The notes: a model not told the origin generated them from the sequence alone. Shown: positions 22,624 through 35,120, counted from the first letter of the stretch. The stretch is 64,000 nt of DNA from Hymenopus coronatus (GCA_030762935.1 CM060883.1:34619501-34683500); one strand, 5' to 3'. Translations and numbers: made by a program.

Positions 22624-23494
22624 TCTGATTTGTTCCATTCATATGACTTTCTCTACATCTCTGCAACAAATTATTGTTAAAAAGTTTATGATTCTATGTA
22701 CTTCATGCTAATGCAGAAAAAATCAGCAGAAATTATCTTATTACTTGCTTCCTTGTAAGTAGAAGTGAAATAAGGTAGTAGGTTAAAGTGATAGTCAAAA
22801 GCTGGTTGCTATATGACTGAAGCTCCTTTGTTTGTATGGAGAAAAGTATGAGAAAAGTATGAGAAAAGTATAAGTTTTTCAAAGCTGAAACCAAAAACAA
22901 GGAATATCTAGAAAACGACCAACTCCACGAAAAAAAAGATTATATAACATAAATTGTGTGTTCTAACGTGCTATACAGTCTTTGTGTGGTACCTTTTTGT
23001 CCATCTCTTACGGTTTAGTACTTATGCAAAATTCCGTAAAATTCATCCGGAATAAAATAAACTTCAGAGGCTGATCCCAGAAAATTCAAGATATGCATTT
23101 TATTTTTCAGGTAAATCTTTAATATACGATATTTTAATCAAAATCGTTAGAGCCATTTTAAAGAAAATCAAAATGTTTAAAAAAAATTCCATGTAAAGGG
23201 TAGTTGGGGATGGGGGGATTTTCTTGAAAATCTTCGTCGTGTCGCATCCTTGGAAGATACCAAACTTAAATACTAAGTTTGATATTCAACGGTTTTTCGT
23301 TTTTGAGCTGTCCACAGACACGCAGACACAGATACACACACGCACACACACACACGGGCCTTTTTCTGAAAATGTTATTTTTGGATTCAGGGAGACCCAG
23401 AACGTTTATATACGGTGAAATCTCGCTATCGAATTTTTGGGTGGAATGCATTACCTTCTCTACACACTATGTACATAGTACGGGTAGAGAAACT
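22624..23494 (+). mobile_element. HER copy 22, full length
   Basis: TCTGATTTGTTCC to GGGTAGAGAAACT, 871 bp. A small triplication of TATGAGAAAAG lies near 22850, and the AC tract at 23325-23355 is expanded. Confidence 0.92.
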
Positions 23495-23654
23495 AAAAAA
23501 GGAATCTAAGCACAATAGTGTACTGTATCGGAGGTGATTCCGAATTTCACACACACACACAACAATATAAGAACAGACCAATAAAAGAAATAACACTCCG
23601 ATGTCGCCCATACACACGCTCGCGCTCAGAACTATTTCCACGTAGTCATACATA

Positions 23655-23950
23655 TAGATAACTCATATACCAACTAAATTTGTATAATATTTACACAAAT
23701 GTCTTATCTCTTTGTGCACGTACTTCCATTAAGCATGTGCCCAAGCTTGGCCAGTTTTGGCTTTTAGAATCAAGTCCAAACATGCTGTCATCCATCGGCA
23801 ATAAATTTTTCCTAACATCCTCCATCTGCCCGCAGTCTGCCAAAATATCCGTCCAGTCTTCCTGATCCCCGTATAATAGTCAAATTCTCCTACCAGCTTC
23901 ATCAACTACCTTACGAGTTTTTTCACCCTCCCAGGCTGAGGTTACAGGGT
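23655..23950 (-). pseudogene. LINE lineage B, second fragment
   Basis: The minus strand reads VVDEAGRRI and, further on, DWTDILADCGQMEDVRKN, matching the C-terminal knuckle region of the remnant at 2.1-2.3 kb, including ILADC. Cys residues in the first part are lost (stop and Tyr). The 3' tail is absent, so this is an internal fragment rather than a fresh 3'-anchored insertion. Confidence 0.6.
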
Positions 23951-24511
23951 AACTGTAGAAGTATAGTCTCTGAACCTATCTGAAAAGCAACGTAGCAGCT
24001 ACCGCTTTTATAAGCCGTATTGTTTGTTTGTGTCTTCAAATTAATGAGACTTTGTTGCTAAGGTTTGCTTATCACCGGAGACTGTAAGCGGGTCTTGTTC
24101 ATAGAGAAGGGTAAAATGAAAGATGCTCACACCAGTTTCACACTCACTGTTTTTAACTTAAAATAGCCCTGTTGAGCTTTGCAACTCTTTTAACGTACGG
24201 AGGTATATCTGCAAACCTAAAATTTGGTTAACGGATTTTCCCTCCAAAACTAATATTCTTTGCTTATCTAACACAAATTACGTCATAAAACCTAAGTGCT
24301 GCATATTACTCAGATTCACGTTTCACCATACCATTTCATTATCTGTGCCAAAAACCGCAACACCGCATCCAATATATAAGGTGGGTTTAAAATAGCTACA
24401 AACTGAGACAATATGCTTCACTCAGATCTCGTGTAGCCGTTGGATCATGCGTAAGTACAGGATGTCCACAAAATAAATATTTCGTGATTCAGGTATTTAC
24501 GAATGGTTTTT
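23951..24511. other. unassigned sequence
   Basis: Mixed composition, no frame or motif recognised. Confidence 0.5.
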
Positions 24512-25354
24512 TCTTTCTCTACAAGTGCAATCTACATAGTGTATAGAGACAGTATTGTAATGCACCCAAAAATTCGACACCGAGATTTCACCGCAAAAGC
24601 ATGTTTTGAGACCCCCTGAATCCATAAAAAGCATTTTCAGAAAAATGTCCGTGTCTGCGAGTGTATGTATGTGTGTGCGCATAGCACAAAAACGAAAGGA
24701 CCGTTAAATACCAAACTTGGTATTTAGGTTTAGTATCTTCCAAGGGTGCTACAAGAAAATCCTTCACCCCCATCTTCACTTTGCATAGAACTTTTTTCGA
24801 AAACTTTGATTTTCTCAAAAATGGCACTAACAATTTTGATTAAAATATCATATATTAAAGATATTTACCTGACAAATAATATGTATAACTTTGATTTTCT
24901 GGCAATAGCCTCTGAAGACTACTTTACCCTGGATAAACTTTACATGACTACTAAACCGTAAAATATGGGCAAAAACTTACCACACAAAAAATGTGGAACA
25001 CGTTAAAACACACAATTTATGTTATATACATTTTTTCGTGGAGTTGATCGTTTTTGAGATATTCCTTGTTATTGGTTTCAGCTTTAAAAAACAATTTTCT
25101 CGTACGGGAATTTGTTAGTTGCTGTCCATACAAACAAAGAAATTTCAGTCACATCATAGCAACCAGCTTTTGACTATGACTTTAACCTATGGTACTCCCT
25201 TATTTCCCTTCTACTTACAAGGAAGCAAGTAACAAGACTATTTCTGCTATTTTTTCTCGATTAGCATGAAGTAAATAGAAGCATAAGGTTTTTAACAATA
25301 CTTTGGTGCAGAGATGTAGAGAAAGTCATGTGAATGTAACACGTCAGATTTTTT
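24512..25354 (-). mobile_element. HER copy 23, full length, isolated
   Basis: Starts after TTTTTT with CTTTCTCTACAAGTGC and ends ACACGTCAGATTTTTT. Both outer flanks are T-runs followed by unrelated sequence, a good copy for judging the target: no duplication longer than the T-run is visible. Confidence 0.93.
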
Positions 25355-25466
25355 GTTATAGGTTGATCACTGAGCAGTATGTTGGCTATTCCTGAATGTA
25401 TTGCCGTTGTCGTATGGGTCTACAGAACGTTGCGTTAAATGAGCTGCGACAACGGTTTCAAAGGAT

Positions 25467-25556
25467 TTCTAGTGAAATCTCGATATCGAAATTTTGAGTA
25501 GATTACAATACCTTGTCTACTCACCATATGCATTTTACATACGGGCTAGAGAAAGT
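25467..25556 (+). mobile_element. HER copy 24, hairpin-end fragment, variant type
   Basis: Only CTAGTGAAATCTCGATATCG to GGGCTAGAGAAAGT. Its hairpin (CACCATATGCATTTTACATACG) resembles those of copies 8, 52 and 53 rather than the common type. Confidence 0.8.
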
Positions 25557-27208
25557 AACTGACCGAATTGGATGCATTCTGATTATCAGGGCTAGGAAGT
25601 TCGTACCTATTCCTTTATACAGAGTAAGAACGGCCAGACTCTGCAATACCTTTGCGAGAGCAAAGGTCAACGTAGAGTGCAACCCATTACTACAAAACAG
25701 CTATCACTGCGTAACACAGAACCACGTCGGTAGGAAGGAAGGCGTTTGTTCTGCTCAAATTTGGGTAGAATATATTTTATGACCATAGTAAGTTTTCTAG
25801 CAGTGTACTTATACGTGTACTTATTTAGAAACCGATGACAGTTCTAGTATACAAACTGCCAAACATTTAGTAATGGAGCAGCTTCACATAAATACATTAT
25901 TGATTGCAATTTTGTTCAAAAAGTTACCCACAACTATCATGATCAGCTCAGAGGTTTGGAGCTGACTGAATCTATGCTGTCAAGACGACTTTAATAATCC
26001 ACGAGCATGCAACCTGATGAAAATGAAACGTGTAATTGAAAAGAATGTATAATTTAGTGTGATATATCACATACAAGGTGCAGTTTTAAATCCCAACAAA
26101 TGCTATTTGTTTGGTGATATTGATACGGAATTGATATAATATTTCAAATATGCCCTAATGGCATTACGTGAAGTGGACAAAACTTTTTCGCAATATAAAT
26201 CTTGTTTGTTGGAACGTTGTTTTCAGTAATACGGCTGCAAATGAGTAAAGTTTCAGTTTCATTCCTGCTTTGGTTTTTACTTGTAAGAGTGTTTAGATAT
26301 GTAAGAAACTACATTTATTATTTGTATATTATTTTAGATTCAATCAGTAAATATTACAATCCGTATTATAATTGCTTGGATGTTTTCATAATGTACATAT
26401 GTAAAGAAGGAAAACAGTAAGGCAGCCTATGTTGTATGTTTTACATAATTAAATAGGTGTGTAACCTCTCCTCCTTATCTATGACTTGTTTTGATGCGAC
26501 GAAACGTTTTACTAAGAGCAGTTTAAGAAAGGAGGTTCTATGTTCTCACACATCTTATATACCTTGAGGTTAAAAACTCTACAAACCATATAAAAACTAT
26601 TGAATACTATTTGTTTGAAAAGTACATGATTGAAATTCATAAGCCACATATAAATTATAAAATTATAAGTTATATTCCATATACTCAATTACGATTTTAA
26701 AAGTTATAAATGAACATTTGTTGAGAAGTTTCATTATAATAGATCCATATGGCTATTGGGCATTCTAATGTAAGTTACATCATTTCTTGCAAGAGATAGT
26801 GAGGTTCAGATATGACTATACACAAATGCTGAACATATTTACACACAGAAGAAAGCAAATAGTAATGATCTGAGTTTTCTAGGAGAAACTTCCATAGACT
26901 TTAAGAAGAACAGAACACCTGATAAAATATATCGTTTTATGTTGAAAAGTGACATAGCCAGTAGTCCTTAAGAGGATTGGCAAATAACAAGAAGATCAGA
27001 GATACAAATCCCAACTCAACTAGGGCAAAGTGCATCAAATTTATTTGGTACTTTTATATTTCTCGTTTGTTCGATAGGGCTGAGAAGAAGGATATTGATG
27101 CAGAAAAGACAGAACTGCTGATTCCGATTTCATCCTAGCATTTAGATAATGGTTGTGATTTATTCTTTTTTACGCAAATATTATATGAGTTTATAATATT
27201 ATATATTA
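25557..27208. other. unassigned AT-rich sequence, 1.65 kb
   Basis: Short frames at 25513-25782 and 26202-26420 lack domains. This is one of the longer stretches free of recognised repeats. Confidence 0.5.
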
Positions 27209-27985
27209 TATGTGTTCCATTCACATGACTTTCTCTTTATCACTGCAACAAATTATTCCATTTACTTCATCTAATGAAGCAAAAATTAGCAGAAATAGTC
27301 TTATTACTTGCTCCTTGTTTATAGGAGCAAAATAAGGGGGTACCACAGGTTAAAGTCAAAGTCAAAAGCTCGCTGCTCTGCGACTGAAGTTCCTTTGTTT
27401 GTATGGACACGAGTTCAGAAAGTCCTGTATGAGAAAAGTATAAGTTTTTATAGCTGAAACCAAAAACAAGGAATATCTCAAAAACAATCAACTCCACGAA
27501 AAAAATGTATGTAACATAAATTGTGTGTTTTAAGGTGCTCTACATTTGTTGTGTAATAAGTTTTTGTCCATCTCTTACGGTTTAGCAGTTGTGCAAAATT
27601 CCGTAAAATTGACCCAGAATAAAGTAATCTTCAGAGGCTATTCCCAGAAAATTCAAAATATATATTTTATTTGGCAGGTAAATATCTTTAATATACGATG
27701 TTTTAATCAAAATCATTAGCTATTTTTTTAGAAAATCAAAATTTTCGAAAAAAAGTTCCATGTAAAGGTTAGTTGGGTTGGGGGATTTTTCTCAAAGTCT
27801 ACGTTGTCGCATCCCTGGCAGATACTAAACTCAAATACCAACACACGGACCTTTTTCTGAAAATCCTTTTTTTGGATACAGGGGACCCTAAAACACATAT
27901 TTCCGGTGAACTCTCGATATAGAATTTTTTTGTAGAGTGCAATACCTTCTCTATACAATATGTACATAGCACGTGTAGAGAAAGT
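27209..27985 (+). mobile_element. HER copy 25, near full length
   Basis: Begins ATGTGTTCCATTCACATG (first bases TCTG replaced) and ends ACGTGTAGAGAAAGT. Internal deletion removes most of the AC tract. Followed in tandem by copy 26. Confidence 0.9.
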
Positions 27986-27989
27986 AAAG

Positions 27990-28620
27990 ATCTCACGTGT
28001 TCTATTCACAAGACCTTCTCTACAAATTAATACTACAAACAATTATTCCTTTATCTACGTCGTGGTAATCGAGATAAATATTAGCAGAAATGGTTGTATT
28101 AGTTCCTTCTAAGTAGAAAGGTAATAAGGTAATATATTAGGCTAAAACGATAAACAAATATTTTTAAAATCCAGTAGCTATGTGAAACACTTTAAATTCG
28201 ATTCGCTTGTGTTAGAAAAAAAGAACAAAAAAGAGATGAAACGAAAAATGACCTTCCGTTTGAAATAAAAGTTTAGTAGCTTAAAATTGAAACCTATAAC
28301 AAGGAATATCCTAGCGTTTTAACAAGGTCTTCATTTTTATATTAGGTTTTATCTACCTCTTACGGTTTACCAGTTATGCAAAAGTCATCCAGAATGAAGA
28401 ATTCTTCAAAGGCTGTTCCCTAAAAATCCAAAATATACATTGTATTTGTAATGTAAAGATCTTTAATATTCAGAAGTTTAATCAAAATAATCAGAGGCAT
28501 TTTTGAGAAAATCAAAATTTTCGAAAAATGGTCCATCTTAAGGGGAGATTGTGGTAGGGGTATTTTCTTCGTGCTGCATCCTTGGTACGTGCTCAACTTG
28601 ATTAGATTTAATTATTCAAC
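27990..28620 (+). mobile_element. HER copy 26, 3' truncated
   Basis: Starts ATCTCACGTGTTCTATTCAC four bases after copy 25 ends and is lost after GCATCCTTGGTACGTGC. It is more diverged than copy 25, so the two units of this tandem are not recent duplicates. Confidence 0.8.
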
Positions 28621-28934
28621 TTTTAAGCTTCAACCATGACTTAAGTCTTTGTTTCAGTTTACGTCAATTTATTCACGCGTATTATTTGGAGGAATAAAAT
28701 AACGTTATAGTTAATGTGGGGTAGTTATAACATTGCAATATATCCAAAATATTTCAAAATAAACGTCTATGTGCTCTCCTGCCTGTCAATATTGCATATA
28801 AGGTAAAATCCACTGTCAATCTTACAATTAATTATATAGTTTTGTGTTCCTGAGATATATTAATAAAGGCAACTGATTGAGGTGCTATTTTTGAACACAT
28901 AATTGTTAGCATAATATTATCTAATTCATTTAAT
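28621..28934. other. unassigned AT-rich sequence
   Basis: No recognisable feature. Confidence 0.5.
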
Positions 28935-29130
28935 CACCTTCTGAAGGCAATACCTCAAAGAGGTTCGAATGGTTCCATTCAAAGCCAAAGTCGTGAGTTT
29001 GAATCCCAGAAACTGCAGTCAAAAGTGCCTATGGTAAAGGACGGAGAGGATTCAAGTAAAAAAAACGGTGTAATATCACCCTTTGAATCTGACGGGGCTA
29101 TATTTGGCTGCAACCGTAAGAATTTTTTAC
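28935..29130 (+). mobile_element. tRNA-derived SINE
   Basis: A-box-like CAAAGAGGTTCGAATGG and B-box-like GTGAGTTTGAATCCCAG, then GTGTAATATCACCC and GACGGGGCTATATTTGG in the body. The GGGGCTAT motif recurs in the SINE at 43921. Confidence 0.6.
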
Positions 29131-29148
29131 TTTTCTTTTATAAATAAT

Positions 29149-29999
29149 GTGATGTGCTCCGTTCAAATCATTTTCTCTTCATCTCTTTAACAAATTATTG
29201 TTAGTCAGCTTATTCTTCTATTTCATGCTAAAACATTAACAGAAACGGTCTTATTACTTATTTCCTTATAAGTAGAAGGGAAATAAGGGAACTCACTAAG
29301 CTAAACCGACAATCAAATGTTTTAAAATGTGGTTGCTATGGGATTTAAGTCCGTTTCTAGTGTGAGAAAAGTTTAAGTATTTTAAAACTGAAATAAATAA
29401 CAAGGAATATCTTGAAAACGGGCAACCTTGCGAATATATATAAGAGAATTGTGTGTTTTAACGAGCTCTATATTAAGTACCTAAGTTTTTGTCCATCTCT
29501 TGCAGTTTGCCAGTTACGTCAAATTCCGTAAAATTCATTAAGAATAAACATGCCTTCAGAGCCTATACCCTGAAAATTGAAGATATACATTCTATTTTTC
29601 ATGTAAATATCTTAAATATAAGATATTTTAATCAAAATCGTTAGTCATTTTTGAGAAAATACAAATTTAGGAAATATTTTCCATATAAAGGATAGTTTGG
29701 GGTGAGGGTATATTCTTGTAAATATTTGTGTCGCATCCTTGAAAGATACCAACCAAACTTGAATACCAAGTTTGGTTTTAACGGTCTTTGCGGTTTTGAG
29801 CTATGTACCCACAGACACTCACATACATATATATACACACACACACACACAGACAAACACACACGGACATTTTTCTAACTTTTTTTTTACTCAGGGAGGT
29901 CTCAAAACATGTATTTCCCGTGAAATTTCGGCATCAAATTTTTGGGTGCAATACAATACCTTCTCAATACAGTATGTACATAGTACGTTTAGGGAAAGT
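29149..29999 (+). mobile_element. HER copy 27, full length
   Basis: GTGATGTGCTCCGTTCAAATC to TACGTTTAGGGAAAGT. AC tract at 29835-29865. Copy 28 starts 40 bp away in inverse orientation, hairpin to hairpin. Confidence 0.9.
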
Positions 30000-30038
30000 A
30001 AAAATCATAACATTTTAAAGCAAAAATTTTATGTTTTT

Positions 30039-30782
30039 ACTTTCTCTACACGCACTATGTGCATAGTGTATAGAGAATCTATTGCACTCCACCCAAAAGT
30101 TCGATACTGAGATTTCACCGGAAATATATGTTTTAGGGTCCCCTTTATCTAAAAAAATCATTTTCGGGAAGAGGTCCGTGTGTCTGTGAGCACGATAACT
30201 CAAAAACGAAAAGTTTAGTATCTTCCAGGGATTCGATACGAAGATTTTGAGAAAAATTCCCCCACCCCATGGAACTTTTTTCGAAAATCTTGATTTTTCT
30301 CAAAAATGGCTCTAACGATTTTGATTAAAATATCGCATATTAAAGCTATTTACCTCACAAATAAAATGTATATCTTGAATTTTCTGGGAATAGCCTCAGA
30401 AGAGTACTCTATTCTGGATGAATTTTACGGAATTTTGAATAACTGCTAAAGTGTAAGAGATGGAAAAAATCTTACTATATGAAACATATAGGGCACGTTA
30501 AAACACATAATTTATGTTATATACTTTTTTTCGTGGAGTTCATCGTTTTTGAGACCTTCACGGTTTTTGGTTTCTGCTTTGAAAAACTTACACTTTTCTC
30601 ATACAGAAATTGTCAGCTGTCCATATAAACTAAGGAACTTCAGTGAAATGGCAATCAGCTTTTGGCTATTACTTTCACCTTATTTCGCTTCTACTTATAA
30701 GGAAGGAAGTAATAAGATTATCATGAAGTAAATAGAAGTATAAGCTTTTTATAAATAATTTGTTGTAGATATAGAGAATGAT
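30039..30782 (-). mobile_element. HER copy 28, left end lost
   Basis: ACTTTCTCTACACGCACTATG to the TTTGTTGTAGATATAGAG region. The final 40 bp including CACATCAGATT are missing. Forms a roughly 1.6 kb imperfect inverted pair with copy 27. Confidence 0.9.
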
Positions 30783-31734
30783 AGACATCTCTTTATGCTT
30801 GAAGTCTGTTTTAAATTGGAATTACCCTTGAAATATGAAGTCTGTTTATGTAGTTGTGTTTAAAACAAACGAGACCTGCAAGTCCTGTGGTCAAGAAAGT
30901 TACCTGAAGTTATATATAATAGCCGCTTCCAAATTTAAACTTTACTTTATCGCAAACCTGATTACTTTCGTTACTTGCAAGTACTAGGTAATAAGGTCAT
31001 TTTAAACCTTCTGTCGTTAGTGTATAGTGTCGATAAATTTATGAAACACCAGGCATTTTCCAGATATTTGATAACATACCATTGGTGATAAGAAAAGCAA
31101 GATTGGTGGGAATCTGTCACATTTATGGAAGCTTTGCTGAAGGCCAGTAATATATCAGCTGCTTTATTCTCCCGTGAAAGCGAAGTTATTATTTCTCTTG
31201 GAAGAACAGACGATACTGTGCATTTCACAGCCTGCATCACAACAAGATAAGGGTATTAGAGATGGTGCAGGAATAGGGATTGTTAGGATTTGCTCCCTCA
31301 TTGGGCCCAATCTGCGTTCCTCATCTGTTTTGGTCGAGAATCTGCGTCATCTGGATGGGCAGCGGTTGATTGGATATGGAAGTACAGAAGACCCCAACAA
31401 AAATATCCTGTCTCCCTTCCTTCTATCAGGAATACCTAACCTAAAGCATTAATCTGATAAAAGCTCCTCCACTCACACTGGACAGAAACAATCGATTCAC
31501 ACAAGGCGCAGCGATCTGCCTAGGGAAAACTGCAGGGGAGCAATAATACGTTTGGTGAAATACTGAAGGGCATCCTGACAGAAATAACACGTGATTCTTC
31601 ACTCAGAGAAACCATTTGTCTGACAGAGATAAACAGAACATGGGTGGTGAAAAGCGCAGCATTTGGTCAGATATTATTTCGATAGCAACATTGTCAGAGA
31701 ATTTCCTAGTTTTAAACATGGTGACTCATCGATA
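30783..31734. other. unassigned sequence
   Basis: Frames at 30971-31240 (minus) and 31174-31452 (plus) have no domain. Part of 31690-31740 (GTGACTCATCGAT) resembles 32948-32990, suggesting an unclassified older dispersed repeat. Confidence 0.45.
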
Positions 31735-31960
31735 GTTCAGGCCGTGACCACTCGCCTATCACCTAGACGGTTCGATCCCAAGCACCGCATGTGAGATTTG
31801 TGGTAGACAAAGCAATACAAGGTCGGGTTTTCTCAGGGTTCTGCGGTTTCCCCCGCCATCATATTCCACCGATGCTCCATCTTCATTCCATGTATCACCA
31901 GTGCCATCGTCTGCGGTGCCACAAGTACCAAACCGGGGTTAAACACTACAACAACAAAAA
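31735..31960 (+). mobile_element. SINE-A copy 3
   Basis: tRNA-like head (GTGACCACTCGCCTATCACC, then GGTTCGATCCCAAG as B box), CGCATGTGAGATTTGTGG, GGGTTTTCTCAGGGTTC, CATGTATCACCAGTGCC, and the tail GGGTTAAACACTACAACAAC with A-run. The tail runs directly into HER copy 29. Confidence 0.8.
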
Positions 31961-31961
31961 T

Positions 31962-32775
31962 TCGATGTGTTCCATTCACATGACTTTGTCTACAGCTCTG
32001 CAAGAAAGTACTGCTAAAAAGCTTATGCTTCTATTTACTTCATGCTAATTGAGAAAAAGTTAGCAGAAATAATCTTATTACTTGTTTCCTTGTAAGTAGA
32101 AGCGAAATAAGGGAGCGCCATAGGTTTAAGAGATAGTCAAAAGCTGGTTGCTATGTGACTGAAATTCCTTTGTTTATATGGACAGGAGTTGACAAATTCC
32201 TGTATCAGAAAAGTAAAAGTTTTTTAAAGGTGAAATCTAAAATAAGAATAACTCAAAAACGATCAACTACACGATAAAAATGTACATAACATAAATTGTA
32301 TGTTTTAAAGTGCTCTAAATTTTTGTGTGTAAGTTTTTGTCCATCTCTTACGGTTTAGCAATTATATAAAATTCATCCAGAATAAATTAGTCTTCAGAGG
32401 CTATTCCCAGAAAATTTAATATATACATTTTATCTGTCAGGTAAATATCTCTATCATACGATATTTTAATCAAAATCGTTAGAGTAATTTGTTAAGAAAT
32501 CAACATTTTCGAAAAATGTTCCATGTAAAGGGTACTTAGTTGGTGGTGGGGGAATTTTTTGAAAATCCTCGTGTCGCATCCTTGGAAGATACTAAACGTA
32601 AATACGAAGTTTGGTTTTTAACGGTCTTTTCGTTTTTGAGCTATGCACACACACATTGTCAGACAAAAGGACACATACACGGACATTTTTATAAAACTTT
32701 TTTTTTGATTCAGGGGGTCACAAAACATGTATTACCTTCTCTATACACTATGTACATAGTACGTGTAGACAAAGT
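31962..32775 (+). mobile_element. HER copy 29, full length
   Basis: TTCGATGTGTTCC to GTGTAGACAAAGT. The CCGGTGAAATC block is deleted so that CATGTATTACCTTCTC is contiguous. Sits immediately downstream of a SINE-A tail in the same orientation. Confidence 0.92.
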
Positions 32776-32802
32776 AAAAATTAATAATTCACTTGTTATG
32801 CA

Positions 32803-33095
32803 GGACTGCTTTAATTTAAATCTATTGTTTTAACTAATAACACGGGAATAATAGTTTATTCAATTAAATCATCGACAGAATCATCAGCCGTCAAGGATTA
32901 AACTTTATGGCCTTCTTCAAACACAAGATACCATTAGATAACTACATTGGCAGAGCATTTATTTTAATACATGCTGACTCATCGATCGATATTGCTTTTA
33001 GTTAAACCTCTTGTTTTAAATGATAAACGGGAATAATAATCTATTGAATGAAAACATCAACAGTGTCATCAGACTTCAAGTATTAAACGTAATGA
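32803..33095 (+). repeat. imperfect direct duplication, about 105 bp units
   Basis: 32803-32913 and 32991-33095 share GTTTTAA...GATAA-ACGGGAATAATA, then an ATCA-CAG-TCATCAG and CAAG-ATTAAAC series. Unit offset is about 188 bp. Family unknown. Confidence 0.7.
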
Positions 33096-33380
33096 CATTG
33101 TTTGTATGCATAGCTTTACTTATAGGTACAAGCAGAATAGCGATAATAGCAGAAACTTTACGATATATACTGGCCTAAATTGTCCATAAGGTTCCAATGC
33201 AACCGCGAGAAACAAGTCAAAGTCAGGGGACGTTAAAAGAATGACAAACAAACAATTAATAACAATAACTCGAAAATAGCTTTGTCACAAATAGGTTTTG
33301 TAAAATTGATGTTCTAAAAGGTATACATATTTCGACTTGTAGTTTCGTTTATCGCTTCACATTTGTGAAAACAAAAAACA

Positions 33381-34216
33381 GCTAGATTTTCAGAAAAAGG
33401 CCAGCGCGTGTGTCGGTGTGCCTCTGAACATGGTAATTCAAAAACGAAAAGTCGATTAAATACCAAAAATGGCATTTAAATTTAACATTTTCCTTGGATG
33501 CGACACGAGCATTTTCAAGAATATCCCCCTACCTCAAACTACGATTTACATAGCTTTTTTTGTTTGAAAATGTTGTTTTCCTCAAAAATTGCTTTAACGA
33601 TTTTTATTAAAATACTGCATTTTAAATATACTTACATTACAAATAAAATCTACATTTTGAATTTTCAGTGATTAGCTTCTGAACACCTCTTAATTGTGGA
33701 TGAATTTTGCTGGATTTTTCTTAAGTGGTAAAACGTATGAGATAGACACAAAAAGTCGCCCTCCGTCGTGTAATGGTTACCATGCTAACTTCATATACCC
33801 AAGGTCGCCGGTTCAAACCCGGCGGAGGACGATGGATTTTTTCGGGGGTAAAAATCCTTAGCATGGCTTCCTTCGGAAGGGAAGTAAAGCTGTGGGTCCC
33901 GTGTCGTAGATTTACGGCACGTAAAAGAACCTCAAGCCTGATAAGAGAGGCCTCTGAGCAAAATTAAGCGGTCATTCACGCCCAATATAGAATGGGACGC
34001 TGAGAACCAAAGCAGCTAAAAAGCATCCATAAATAACAGGCCATTTCATTTCATTTAGACACAAAAATGTAGATCTCTTTAAAAAACACGTTACTTTATA
34101 TCATGTACACTTTTCTTGTAGATTTACCGATTTTGAGATATTTCTTGTTATTGGTTTCAGTTCCAAACTACCTAACTTTTCTCAAACGAGACCATGCAAA
34201 GCGAACCGAACTTCAA
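33381..34216 (-). mobile_element. HER copy 30, hairpin-less, interrupted by SINE-C
   Basis: Starts at CTAGATTTTCAGAAAAAGG, without a hairpin. Interrupted at 33755-34055 by a SINE flanked by TAGACACAAAAA on both sides, then continues with AAATGTAGATCTC. It ends early, joining copy 31 through CTTCAATTTTTACTTTATC. Confidence 0.85.
33755..34055 (+). mobile_element. SINE-C copy 1, intact, with 12-bp target duplication
   Basis: tRNA-like head: CCCTCCGTCGTGTAATGG (A-box region) and GGTTCAAACCCGGCGGAGG, where CCTCCG/CGGAGG pair like an acceptor stem. The central domain includes CTTCCTTCGGAAGGG and GTAGATTTACGGCACG, then AAAAGAACCTC, a conserved SINE domain type shared across invertebrates. The tail is CATTTCATTTCATTT. 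Flanked by TAGACACAAAAA at 33743-33754 and 34056-34067. It is a SINE, not a functional tRNA gene, because of the attached body and tail and the lack of a normal anticodon arm. Confidence 0.88.
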
Positions 34217-34221
34217 TTTTT

Positions 34222-35030
34222 ACTTTATCTATACGTACTATATACATAGTGTATAGAGAAGGTATTGCACTCCACCCAAAATTAGATACTCAGATTTCAC
34301 CGTAAATATATATTTTAGGGTCTCCTGTAACCGAAAAAAGAATTTTCAGAAAAACGTCCATGTGTGTGTGTGTGTGTGTTCGTGGTACCGTGTGTCTGAA
34401 CACGATAGTTCAAAAACGAAAAGTGGATAAAATAACAAAGTTGGTATTTATGTTTAGTTTCTTCCAGGGATGCGACACAAGGATTTTGAGAAAAATCCCT
34501 CCCAATCAAAACTACCCTTTACATGGAACTTTTGATTTTCTAAAAAATGGCTGTAAAGATTTTGATTAAAATTTCGTATATTAAAGATATTTACCTGACA
34601 AATAAAATGTATACCTTGAATTGTCTGGGAATAGCCTCTGAAGACTACTTTATTCTGGATGAATTTTACGAAGTTTGCATAACTGGTAAACGTAAGAGAT
34701 AGACAAAAACCTACCATTCAAAAATGTAGGGCACACTAAAACACACAATTTATGTTATATACATTTTTTTCGTGGAGTTGATCGTTTTTTACATATTTCT
34801 TATTTTTGGTTTCAGCTATGAAAAACTTATACTTTTCTCATACAGAAGTTGGTCAAAGGAACATCAGTCACATAGCAACCAGCTTTTGACTATCACTTTA
34901 ACCGATGGTACTCCCTTATTTCGCTTCTACTTACAAGGAAGCAAGTAATAAGACTATTTCTGCTAATTTTTTCTGAATTGGCATGAAGTAAATAGGTGCA
35001 CAAGCTTTTTATCAATAATTTGTTACATCA
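34222..35030 (-). mobile_element. HER copy 31, left end lost
   Basis: ACTTTATCTATACGTACTATATAC hairpin (one arm mutated) through to AATTTGTTACATC, about 40 bp short of the left end. GT tract at 34359-34380. Confidence 0.9.
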
Positions 35031-35120
35031 AAGAAATAGAAGGCATGAGATATTTTACTATTCTGAACGTCGAAATAATCGCTTTCCCATTCTAGTGATG
35101 ATTGTATGTAGCATTCTCGT

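Noticed and set aside
33755..33835. Functional tRNA gene
   Set aside because: The boxes belong to a SINE with a 300-bp body, tail and target duplication; the anticodon arm is irregular.
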